From Niastella populi (lineage in GTDB: Bacteria > Bacteroidota > Bacteroidia > Chitinophagales > Chitinophagaceae), in NCBI RefSeq assembly GCF_002078015.1, contig NZ_LWBP01000167.1:62001-126000 (forward strand): a stretch of 64,000 bases of DNA. Reading direction: 5' to 3'. Both the position numbers and the translations under genes were made by a program. The notes beneath the pieces are model-generated. The model was not told where the DNA came from, searched no databases, and saw only the letters and a list, made by a program, of their open reading frames with translations. How positions within the stretch are numbered: position 1 is the first letter of the stretch; each line of letters starts with the position of its first letter. Below are positions 1-8,092 of the stretch, piece by piece.

Positions 1-1006
1 AGGCTGTGGCGCCGCCTTCCACGATCAGTTCCTGCACCATGCTGCGCTGTAACACTTCATGAACCAGTCCGGCCATTTTCGCCTTCAACTGGCCCTGCTG
101 AAGCGCCATATCGCGGGTTGAATCTTCATGAATGGCCACAATGGCTTTCCCATGTTTTTTTACCAGGGCCACTACTTCATTCGCCCATTTTACATAGCTG
201 TACGTACCGGTATGCACCGACCTGATGGTTTCATCGGGCATATAACATACCGGGCCACCGGCAGCCTTTATGGTTTTGATAGCATTACGGCTATTGGCAA
301 ACGTTGTTCCGCATACAAATAAACTGAGCGGCAGCCGTTCGAACTGTATGCCGTTGGCGCCTTCGGTTTTTGTTCCCGCCAGCAGTTTATCGAGCATAGC
401 GGTGAAAAAGCCGGCAGCCCCGGCGATCAGCGTTTTATTGTCAACCCGTTCGGCCCAGGCCTGCAGATCGGCGGTTTGTGTAGCCTCGCCTACAATTATT
501 CCCGCAGCGGGCAACGTTGCAGCCACTTTTTTTACATGCACCGGATACCCATTACAACGCAGCATGTCTTCGATCACTGAACTGGTAATGGCAAAATCGG
601 GATCGTGTGAAAAACTCGATTCATGCACCGGTTTACCATGTAAATAGTAACGGCCGTCCTTAATAGTTCTGCCCAATGCGGGGTTTGCCGATACCAGCAC
701 AGCTTTATCAAAACCGGTGAGCGATAACTGCGCCTTCAGTTCTGCCAGTACATGCCCGCGTAAGACCGAATCGGTTTTCTTAAAGATCATTTCCGGTTTC
801 AGCGCCAGCAGCGCACGGGTATGTTTTTCGATTTCGCGAACCGCTTCCGCTTCCGCCATCGACCGGGTATCGGTGGCCACTACAAACAGGTCGGCATCGG
901 TATCTTTATTTACCTGAGCGCCCAGCTCCACTTTCAGGTGATAGCGCAAGCCAATGCCCGCCAACTCAGCCGCCCCTGTAAAATCGTCTGCTATCACCGC
1001 TATCAT
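1..1006 (-). CDS. DUF1537 four-carbon acid sugar kinase (3' end outside window)
   Basis: The reading frame starts with ATG at 1006 and stays open to base 1, giving about 335 residues of a protein that is usually 400-430 long, so the C-terminus is missing. The N-terminus carries the family signature DDFTGAAE (residues 7-14), followed by TDTRS and KKTDSVLRGH, which are typical of the sugar-binding half of DUF1537 kinases. Known members phosphorylate the terminal hydroxyl of D-threonate, D-erythronate or related 3-oxo acids with ATP in the cytoplasm. The start codon overlaps the stop of the upstream pdxA-like gene by one base (TAATG), which implies translational coupling. The DUF1537 plus PdxA pair is the established pair of D-threonate catabolism, yielding dihydroxyacetone phosphate and CO2. 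The family call is firm; D-threonate as substrate is inferred from context. Confidence 0.9.
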   Translation of the reverse strand, partial: MIAVIADDFTGAAELAGIGLRYHLKVELGAQVNKDTDADLFVVATDTRSMAEAEAVREIEKHTRALLALKPEMIFKKTDSVLRGHVLAELKAQLSLTGFDKAVLVSANPALGRTIKDGRYYLHGKPVHESSFSHDPDFAITSSVIEDMLRCNGYPVHVKKVAATLPAAGIIVGEATQTADLQAWAERVDNKTLIAGAAGFFTAMLDKLLAGTKTEGANGIQFERLPLSLFVCGTTFANSRNAIKTIKAAGGPVCYMPDETIRSVHTGTYSYVKWANEVVALVKKHGKAIVAIHEDSTRDMALQQGQLKAKMAGLVHEVLQRSMVQELIVEGGATA

Positions 1007-2052
1007 TATGCTGGTTTTTGTTGTTTTACCCTGTGTTTACTTAATTGCACAGCCGCTTCTATGGCCAGTACCATGGCATCGGCACTGGCTATACCCTTCC
1101 CTGCAATTTCAAAGGCCGTACCGTGGTCAACCGAAGTACGAATGATCGGCAGGCCCATGGTAATGTTCACGCCTTTCACGCTGTCCATTTGTTTTTTCTC
1201 GGCATTCCATTTAAAGCCGGTAAGTTTGAAAGGAATATGACCCTGATCGTGATACATGGCCACGATGCCGCCATAGGTACCGGTAGCCGCTTTTGAGAAC
1301 AGCGTATCGGCCGGCACAGGCCCGTCTACATCATATCCCATTTTACGGGCTTCTTCCACCGCAGGTTTTATTTCACCATCATCTTCGGTCCCAAACAAGC
1401 CTGAATCGCCTGCATGCGGATTTAAACCGGCCACACCGATCTTCGTATTGGTGGCGCCCAGTGAAAGAATACCGTTGTGCAGCAATTCGATCACCTGAAT
1501 GATGCGGTCTTTTTTAACCAGGTCGCAGGCTTCGCGCAGCGATACGTGTGTTGATACATGGATCACGCGCATATTCTCCTCCACCAGCAGCATAGCGTAT
1601 TTCTTTGTGCCGGTATAGTGTGCATAGATCTCCGTGTGACCGGCAAAGTGATGACCGGCCTCGTTGATAGATTTTTTATTGATGGGCCCGGTAACGGTAG
1701 CGTCTATGTCGCCGGCCATTGCCAGGTCGATTACTTTTTTAACGGCTTCAAATGAAGCATTACCGGCCATGGCGGAAATCTCGCCAAACACCAGTTTGCC
1801 CATATCTACATTTTTCAGGTCGAAAACATCAACCGTACCTTTTTTGAACGCAGCGTCCTGCACTTTTGAAATGGCGTTAACGGTTGCAGGTAGTTTCAGC
1901 CGTTGAACGATATCGTTGAACACACCGGCATCGCCCACCAGCAGGGGGCGGCAGATGGCATGGATACTGTCGTTCAACAATGCCTTAATGGCTATTTCGG
2001 GCCCGATACTGGCCGGGTCGCCCATGGTAATACCTATGATCGGTTTTTGCAT
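1006..2052 (-). CDS. pdxA: PdxA-family 4-phospho-D-threonate (or 4-phospho-hydroxythreonine) dehydrogenase
   Basis: The 348-residue protein begins with the PdxA signature ITMGDPASIGPEI and keeps the metal-binding histidine motifs GHTEIYAH, GLNPHAGDSG and MYHDQGHIPF. PdxA proteins oxidise a 4-phosphorylated hydroxy acid with NAD and the product decarboxylates. In vitamin B6 synthesis the substrate is 4-phospho-hydroxythreonine; the PdxA2 branch acts on 4-phospho-D-threonate or D-erythronate. The adjacent DUF1537 kinase, overlapping by one base, and the absence of other B6 genes favour the catabolic PdxA2 role, with dihydroxyacetone phosphate as product. The upstream aldolase stops two bases before this start, so the gene is internal to an operon. 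Family certain, PdxA2 function likely. Confidence 0.9.
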   Translation of the reverse strand: MQKPIIGITMGDPASIGPEIAIKALLNDSIHAICRPLLVGDAGVFNDIVQRLKLPATVNAISKVQDAAFKKGTVDVFDLKNVDMGKLVFGEISAMAGNASFEAVKKVIDLAMAGDIDATVTGPINKKSINEAGHHFAGHTEIYAHYTGTKKYAMLLVEENMRVIHVSTHVSLREACDLVKKDRIIQVIELLHNGILSLGATNTKIGVAGLNPHAGDSGLFGTEDDGEIKPAVEEARKMGYDVDGPVPADTLFSKAATGTYGGIVAMYHDQGHIPFKLTGFKWNAEKKQMDSVKGVNITMGLPIIRTSVDHGTAFEIAGKGIASADAMVLAIEAAVQLSKHRVKQQKPA

Positions 2053-2053
2053 A

Positions 2054-2956
2054 TTATAAAAGAGGGAGGTTATTAATTACTTTTTGTTCTTCTTCGGCCG
2101 GCAACTGATGTAAGGGCGGCATCATATAGGTGTCGCACAGCCCTTCTTTCTTCATCAGCACTTTTAACGCCCACAACGACTCACCCAGGGTTTTTCCGCC
2201 CTGGTATACGTTCCCGAGCACATCAGACTGTTTTTGCAGTGCGTATGCTTTTTCGGCATCGCCCTGTACGGCAGCATTATACAATTCATTATATAAACCG
2301 GGTGCGAAGTTGCCGGTGCTTGGAATAATGCCATCGCCGCCTTTCAACAGGGTTTGAGCCGACTGTGCGGCCCAACCTGCGAAATAACTGAAGTCGGACC
2401 GGTTTGCCCATAACTTTAAAGCAGTTTGCAACCGTTCTTCATTGCGTTCCGAATCTTTTAACCCAACGATATTGGGATGATGACTCAATTCCTCCACAAC
2501 ATCTAACGGAACTGACATGTGAACCGTAGACGGAATGTTATAGATCATTAATGGCCCGGGTACACTATTGGCCAGTTGTTCAAAATAAGCTTTCATCTGA
2601 CCGGGCGTCAGCGGATAATAATTGGGCAATGTTGCCACTACTACATCCACACCCGCTTCAAAACACTGGTGTGCAAATGCAACCGATTCTTCCAACACAT
2701 TGGAAGAAATTCCTACATACAATTCATCCTCATCCCAGGTATGTTTTGAGTGGGCTGCTGCCTGCAGGTAATTCAGTTTTACAGATTGAGGAAGCGACAC
2801 TGCTTCACCGGTAGTTCCCAGGATAAACGGGATCACCTGATGTTGGCGAAAATTCACCATCATCTTTTCCACCGCTCCAAGGTCTAAAGTAAGCTGAGCA
2901 GTGAGCGGCGTAACCGCAGGCACCACTACACCTTTGAATTTCTTATGGTTTTGCAT
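2054..2956 (-). CDS. DapA/NanA-family (class I) 2-keto-3-deoxy acid aldolase
   Basis: At 300 residues this is a normal-length TIM-barrel member of the dihydrodipicolinate synthase/N-acetylneuraminate lyase family. It has the pyruvate-binding GTTGE motif near residue 47, the catalytic Tyr in MIYNIPS, and the Schiff-base Lys in VGLKDSE. Family members either condense or cleave pyruvate with an aldehyde; those in sugar-acid operons cleave 2-keto-3-deoxy acids to pyruvate plus an aldehyde. It lies 3 bases after the alcohol dehydrogenase and 1 base before pdxA, with no lysine biosynthesis genes nearby, so a catabolic aldolase is favoured over true DapA. Plausible substrates are 2-keto-3-deoxygluconate from pectate lyase products, or Kdo/DHA from RG-II; the sequence alone does not choose between them. 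Confidence 0.88.
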   Translation of the reverse strand: MQNHKKFKGVVVPAVTPLTAQLTLDLGAVEKMMVNFRQHQVIPFILGTTGEAVSLPQSVKLNYLQAAAHSKHTWDEDELYVGISSNVLEESVAFAHQCFEAGVDVVVATLPNYYPLTPGQMKAYFEQLANSVPGPLMIYNIPSTVHMSVPLDVVEELSHHPNIVGLKDSERNEERLQTALKLWANRSDFSYFAGWAAQSAQTLLKGGDGIIPSTGNFAPGLYNELYNAAVQGDAEKAYALQKQSDVLGNVYQGGKTLGESLWALKVLMKKEGLCDTYMMPPLHQLPAEEEQKVINNLPLL

Positions 2957-2959
2957 CGT

Positions 2960-4108
2960 TTAATAAGCTGCATTAAAAATTTCAATTGCATCGGCCTCCG
3001 TAATGGGCCTTGGATTGTTCTTCAGCAACCGGGTGATCTTCATGGCATCCACCGCCATTTGCGGAATGGCCTCTTTGGGAATATTCACATCCCGCAATCG
3101 TGCCGGAATACCACAGGCGCTGATCAGTTCCTTTATTTTTTCAATTCCTTTCCGTGCTGTTTTCAGATCATCGGCCCCGCGCTCACATCCCAATGCTACG
3201 GCCACATCGGCATAACGTTTGGGAGCCGCCACATAATTAAATTCCATTACGTAGGGCAATAACAGCGCATTCGATAACCCATGTGCCAAATGGAAGGTGC
3301 TGCCCAACGGGTACGACAGGGCATGCACACCGGCCGTATTTACCGGGCCTAAACAAAAGCCCCCTAACAAACTGCCCATGGCTACCTGGGTGCGGGCCTC
3401 TTCATCACTGCCATTTTTTACGGCGGTGACAATATGCGCCGCGATCAGCCGCATTCCTTCAAATGCATACACATCGATCAACGGATGCGCAAACAGGTTG
3501 GTATATGCTTCGAGGCAATGCGTCAACGCATCGATGCCGGTAGCGGCCGTGATGGCCGGCGGTACGCTCATGGTGAGCAACGGATCTACATATACTATAT
3601 CGGGCACCAGGAACGGACTGATAAATCCTTTCTTCTGGTTATCTTTTTCATCAACCAAAATTGAATTGGGCGATACTTCACTGCCGGTGCCGGAAGTAGC
3701 CGGCATACAGATCAGTTTTTTCGGCCGGCGTTTCAGGAAGCCGATACCGACGATATCTTTCAGTTCCTGTTCGTTATCGAGCAATGCAGCGATCAGTTTG
3801 GCCACATCCAGCACACTGCCGCCGCCAATTCCCACCACCACATCAGGATTGAACCCCTTTACTTCATCCAACATCCGTTGTACGTCGGCAAAGGAAGGTT
3901 CATTGTTGATGCCGGTATTCACCGTTACCTTAATACCACCTGCTTCCAGTTTTGCGATCAATGTACTTAACCGGTTCAGCAATGGTGAAATGGTAACGAT
4001 TAGCACCCTGTTGGCCGACAAAGCCGATATTTCTTCGGGTAGTTGTTCCAGGGTGTTTTTACCGAAGACTAACTTACCTGGGAAATTTATTTTCAATATA
4101 TCCTGCAT
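2960..4108 (-). CDS. Iron-containing alcohol dehydrogenase (FucO-like aldehyde reductase)
   Basis: The 382-residue protein has the NAD-binding GIGGGSVLDVAK motif (residues 93-104) and the complete metal site of group III alcohol dehydrogenases: Asp193, His197 (GIDALTHCLEA), His262 and His276 (LAHGLSNA). This spacing matches lactaldehyde reductase FucO. The enzyme interconverts a small aldehyde and an alcohol in the cytoplasm using NAD(P)H. It is the first gene of a four-gene operon, 3 bases before the aldolase, so it probably reduces the aldehyde half released by that aldolase. Lactaldehyde from rhamnose or fucose breakdown is an alternative substrate. The 145-base spacer upstream separates it from the rhamnosidase gene. 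Confidence 0.9.
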   Translation of the reverse strand: MQDILKINFPGKLVFGKNTLEQLPEEISALSANRVLIVTISPLLNRLSTLIAKLEAGGIKVTVNTGINNEPSFADVQRMLDEVKGFNPDVVVGIGGGSVLDVAKLIAALLDNEQELKDIVGIGFLKRRPKKLICMPATSGTGSEVSPNSILVDEKDNQKKGFISPFLVPDIVYVDPLLTMSVPPAITAATGIDALTHCLEAYTNLFAHPLIDVYAFEGMRLIAAHIVTAVKNGSDEEARTQVAMGSLLGGFCLGPVNTAGVHALSYPLGSTFHLAHGLSNALLLPYVMEFNYVAAPKRYADVAVALGCERGADDLKTARKGIEKIKELISACGIPARLRDVNIPKEAIPQMAVDAMKITRLLKNNPRPITEADAIEIFNAAY

Positions 4109-4253
4109 ATCGTTAAAAATGTTTCTTTTCGATCTTATTTATCAGTTTATGGTTTTTGGTTTATAGTTTATGGTTGTTTTATTCGTGATGCGCGAGTAAC
4201 AGTCGGACAGCCTTTAATTAGGGCTAACTATAAACAATAAACTATAAACTGCT
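4109..4253. repeat. Spacer with degenerate TTTATAGTTTATGG-type short repeats
   Basis: The spacer between the dehydrogenase and the rhamnosidase contains imperfect 7-8 base tandem units: TTTATGGTTTTTGG and TTTATAGTTTATGG around 4144-4170, and the complementary CTATAAACAATAAACT around 4228-4248. The two blocks are inverted relative to each other and could pair as a long hairpin. No coding signal is seen. Confidence 0.6.
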
Positions 4254-7200
4254 TTATAATTCACTATCTCCTTCCTTAACACCAGATTTAAATTCTTCTA
4301 TCGGTACCAGTTTCAGCTTCGCCGGATCAACTTTCACGTACTTCACGCGCTGGCGGCGCCAGGTATATACGATATGGATCATGCCATCGGCCGATTGTAT
4401 CACCGAGGGGTATGAATACTGGCTAACCGGTGAATCTTCCAGCACCAGCGCCGCATTCCATTCCTTCCCATCTTTTGAAACCGCAACATTCAACGGTGTA
4501 CGGGCGCCCTTTTTTGCCCCTTTCGGTGTAGCCACGTGATTGTACACGATCAGGTGGCGGCCGTCGTGCAGGGTTACCGCATCGGTGCCTGAATTGTTAT
4601 TAGGCAATGAAGAGGGTGTCAGCGGCGACCAGGTTTTACCGTTATCGGCCGACCACGATTCAACCACGGCTGCACTTTTACTACGGCAAAGGATCTGCAG
4701 CTTTCCATCTTTATGCACCAGTATGCCGGGCTGAATAGCAAAGATCTTTCTATCGGGATTGATGGGCCCCACCATGCGCCAGGTTCTACCCTGATCTGAC
4801 GACACTTCAAAATGCACCGTCCACCCATTGCCTTCCTTACTCGACGGGCAAATGATATCACCATTGCCCAACATCACCGGTTTGTTCTTTACCGGGCCGA
4901 GGAAACCATCGGGCATCGCCTGCGGTTTGCCCCAGGTAACACCATTGTCAGTTGAACGCGTCAGGAAAGCTTTCCAGCCCGCTACGTTTGGACCCACTTT
5001 ATAGAACAACAACAGGTCGCCATTGGGGATCTGGAACAATACGGGGTTCCAGCAGGCATAACGCAGCGTATCGTTTAGTTTGCCGTTGGCCACCTCTACC
5101 GGTGCCGTCCATTCGTTATTTACCTGGCGGCTTATCCAAATGCCCACATCGGGATTTCTTTCTTTCGTTCCGCCAAACCAGGCAGTCACAAGGCCTTTCG
5201 GCGTTTCTGCAATGGTAGCCGCATGGCTTTCGGGGAAAGAAGTTTTATTGAAAATAAATTCATCGGTAACAATACCGTCTTTGAATTTGTACGTTGAAAC
5301 AAAGGAATACTCACCAGACCCCGCTTCGAACACCGCCTTTTTCCCTTCCATTTTTATAAACCGCAGTCCATCAACAGCAGATACCGGCTTGCCGCTTTCT
5401 GTAATATACTGTACATCATCGGCGGGAATGTACAACAACGCGGTTGTATTGGCGGGAATGGTCACATTCCAGGTAAAGCGGCCGATCGAACTTTTCCATG
5501 AACTTTTTATAACACCATGTACTGAGTTATAGGAGGCATTTACAAAATCCAGCCCATCTAACGGCGTGGGCTGCATGATGATCTTTTTAAACGCGGCGGC
5601 CTTATCGTCGGACTTTATACCGGCCGCATTTTCATACATCCACACCAGCAGATCGCCCAGCAGCATCACGTGGTTCTGAGAATTCATACTGGGTTTGGCG
5701 GTATTGCCATTCCATAATTCCCAAATGGTGGTAGCGCCGTTCTTAACCATATACCCCCATGAAGGATAGGTGGTATCGGAAATGAGCGTATATGCCAGAT
5801 CGGGCAGTTGGTAGTCGCTCAAACATCGCATCAGCCATTGGGTGCCTATAACGCCGGTGCTGATATGGCCATGGTTTTCGACCCAGATCTTATGGGCTAT
5901 TTTATCGAACACTACCTGTTTTGCGCTATCGGGCGTTATGCCAAAATATACCGGCAGCAGGTTGGCCGTAACGGTATTATTATCGTAACACTTCTTTTGT
6001 TTATTGTAAAAACGCTTGTTGAATGCTTCCTGAATGTTCCTGCCCAACCCGGCAAATGCTTTGGCATCTTCCGGTTTATTGATAAGACCGGCAAACTTTT
6101 GCATATACCACAACATGCGGTAAAAATAAGCGGAGGCTATCAACGTGCCATCTGTTTTGCGCAGGCTGTCTTTTGAATGAATGAGCTCGGGCGATTCAGG
6201 CGGCACACACCAGTCGCCATATTTATCTTTGGCAATCAGGTAATCCTTCATGTATTTACCCTGCATATATGCCAGCCATTTTTTCATGGAGGCATAATGC
6301 TTTTCGATGGCACGTTTATCGCCATACTGGTTGTATAACATGTCGGCAATGATCAGGTATGTACCGGGCCAGGTCATGTTATCGCTGTAGTAATTCCAGT
6401 AAGCAGGCGCCACATCGGGAATGGAACCTTCCGTGGTTTGCGCTTCTTCTATATCCTGCAACCATTTGGCATACAGGTTACCGTTGGCAAACAGGAAACT
6501 TTCGCCCAAAGAACCAATGGCATGGTCGGCCAGCCAGGGCATACGCTCGTTCCGTTGCGGACAATCGAGCGGCATGCCTTTGTAATTACCGCTGATGCCC
6601 CACCAGGCGTTCTTATGGATCTGGTTCACAATTTCGTTCGAAGTTTCAAACGTGCCGGTAGTTGCGAGATCATCATAGATCACCCTGCCTTCAAAATCAT
6701 TTACGGTTGGCGTACCGGCATAACCGGTGATCTCTACATACCGGAAGCCATGAAATACAAAAGCCGGCCGCCAGGTTTCTATACCATTCCCTTTGGCGGT
6801 ATACCTGTCGGTCACTTTAGCATCGCGCAGGTTGGCCACATATAGTTCCCCATTGGGCTGCAGGCTTTCTGCAAAACGCAGTTGCACCTGCTGTCCCTTT
6901 ATTGCTTTTAACCGCATCTCGAGGTTGCCCACCATATTCTGTCCCATATCCATAATGAAAACACCCGGTTTCAATTGCGAGATGCGCACCGGTTTAATGG
7001 TTTGCATTACTTTGATGGGCTCATTCATTTGCGCCGCCAGTTTCACACCGGTTGCGGGCAGCACCTGTGGCTGCATCCAGCCTTTATCATCATAACCGGT
7101 ATTGTTCCAACCGGTCAGTTCCTTATTGGCATCGTATTCTTCGCCATCGTATTCGTTGTTGGTACGAATGGGGCCATCGGCCGTCATTTTCCAGGTGGCG

Positions 7201-8057
7201 TCTGTTACTATGCTTTTCTTTGTTCCGTTGGTATATTCTATTTCGAGCTGTAACAGCAGTTTGGGATAACCGAAAGCTTTGATCTTTTTCGGTTTGTAAT
7301 TCTGGCGCATGGTGAAATAGCGGCCATTACCCAAAACAGCAGCCACTACGTTATTCCCTTGCTGCAACAAACCGGTTACATCGAATGTATTGTACAGGAT
7401 AGATTTGGTATAATCGGTTGCAGCAGGCGCCAGTTCGTGATCACCCACTTTTTTACCATTGATGTAAAGGTGGTATAATCCCAAACCGGAAACGTATACC
7501 GTAGCTTTTTTCACCGCTCCCGCGCGGGACTGTGTAAATGTTTTGCGGAAATAGCGGGCGCTCAGGCGCGACCACTGGGTAATGCTATCCCAGGGCATTC
7601 CTTTTTCCAGGCCGATCCATTTTGCTTTCCAGTCCCTGGAAGATAAACCCATGCTCCAGTGAGCCGTTTCGCTCCAGCTGGTTTCGCCCCTGTTCGTCCA
7701 CGATTTCACTTTCCAGTAACCGGTAGTGCGACTGGTAAGCGGTTTGCCTTTATAATCGATATGGATCGACTGACCGGAAGTTACCTTACCCGAGTTCCAC
7801 AGATCCCCCTCTCCTTTTTCCAGTTTCTCAGGTGTAGATGCCACCAGCACCTGGTAGGCCACCTGCTGAATGTTACGTTCCTTACCTGCCAGTTGCCAGC
7901 TCAGTCGCGGTTGCTGCACATCGATACCCAATGGGTTGTTCAGCATTTCGCAACGGAGTGTTTGCACTGTGATCTGGGCATTAACGGCGGCAGCTGCCGA
8001 TAACATCAGCAGCATGGCGGTTAACAATATGTTCCTGTATCTATTCAAAATATTCAT
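4254..8057 (-). CDS. GH78 alpha-L-rhamnosidase fused to a C-terminal sialidase-like (BNR_2/GH33-type) propeller
   Basis: The start is placed at ATG 8057 because MNILNRYRN leads directly into a signal peptide ending AAAAVNAQ; a start at 8084 would add nine residues. The mature protein has the GH78 order: Ig-like N-domain, lectin-like Bac_rhamnosid_N sandwich, (alpha/alpha)6 barrel and small beta-sandwich. DCPQRNER (near residue 501) carries the likely acid Glu and TIWELWNG (near 780) the base Glu. The last 370 residues form a separate six-bladed propeller with three Asp boxes: STDNGVTWG, SSDQGRTWR and SADNGKTWS. GH33-like propellers cleave sialic acids or Kdo/DHA. In RG-II side chain C, L-rhamnose caps Kdo, so one protein could remove both sugars. 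The GH78 call is firm; the activity of the second module is inferred. At about 1267 residues it is far longer than a lone GH78. Confidence 0.92.
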   Translation of the reverse strand: MNILNRYRNILLTAMLLMLSAAAAVNAQITVQTLRCEMLNNPLGIDVQQPRLSWQLAGKERNIQQVAYQVLVASTPEKLEKGEGDLWNSGKVTSGQSIHIDYKGKPLTSRTTGYWKVKSWTNRGETSWSETAHWSMGLSSRDWKAKWIGLEKGMPWDSITQWSRLSARYFRKTFTQSRAGAVKKATVYVSGLGLYHLYINGKKVGDHELAPAATDYTKSILYNTFDVTGLLQQGNNVVAAVLGNGRYFTMRQNYKPKKIKAFGYPKLLLQLEIEYTNGTKKSIVTDATWKMTADGPIRTNNEYDGEEYDANKELTGWNNTGYDDKGWMQPQVLPATGVKLAAQMNEPIKVMQTIKPVRISQLKPGVFIMDMGQNMVGNLEMRLKAIKGQQVQLRFAESLQPNGELYVANLRDAKVTDRYTAKGNGIETWRPAFVFHGFRYVEITGYAGTPTVNDFEGRVIYDDLATTGTFETSNEIVNQIHKNAWWGISGNYKGMPLDCPQRNERMPWLADHAIGSLGESFLFANGNLYAKWLQDIEEAQTTEGSIPDVAPAYWNYYSDNMTWPGTYLIIADMLYNQYGDKRAIEKHYASMKKWLAYMQGKYMKDYLIAKDKYGDWCVPPESPELIHSKDSLRKTDGTLIASAYFYRMLWYMQKFAGLINKPEDAKAFAGLGRNIQEAFNKRFYNKQKKCYDNNTVTANLLPVYFGITPDSAKQVVFDKIAHKIWVENHGHISTGVIGTQWLMRCLSDYQLPDLAYTLISDTTYPSWGYMVKNGATTIWELWNGNTAKPSMNSQNHVMLLGDLLVWMYENAAGIKSDDKAAAFKKIIMQPTPLDGLDFVNASYNSVHGVIKSSWKSSIGRFTWNVTIPANTTALLYIPADDVQYITESGKPVSAVDGLRFIKMEGKKAVFEAGSGEYSFVSTYKFKDGIVTDEFIFNKTSFPESHAATIAETPKGLVTAWFGGTKERNPDVGIWISRQVNNEWTAPVEVANGKLNDTLRYACWNPVLFQIPNGDLLLFYKVGPNVAGWKAFLTRSTDNGVTWGKPQAMPDGFLGPVKNKPVMLGNGDIICPSSKEGNGWTVHFEVSSDQGRTWRMVGPINPDRKIFAIQPGILVHKDGKLQILCRSKSAAVVESWSADNGKTWSPLTPSSLPNNNSGTDAVTLHDGRHLIVYNHVATPKGAKKGARTPLNVAVSKDGKEWNAALVLEDSPVSQYSYPSVIQSADGMIHIVYTWRRQRVKYVKVDPAKLKLVPIEEFKSGVKEGDSEL

Positions 8058-8092
8058 TTTTATCAACTGTATCAACTCTATCAACCTGTCAA

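Noticed and set aside
2054-2956. DapA for lysine synthesis
   Set aside because: The catalytic motifs cannot separate DapA from keto-deoxy-acid aldolases, but the operon with kinase, PdxA and dehydrogenase and the lack of lysine genes make a catabolic aldolase more likely.
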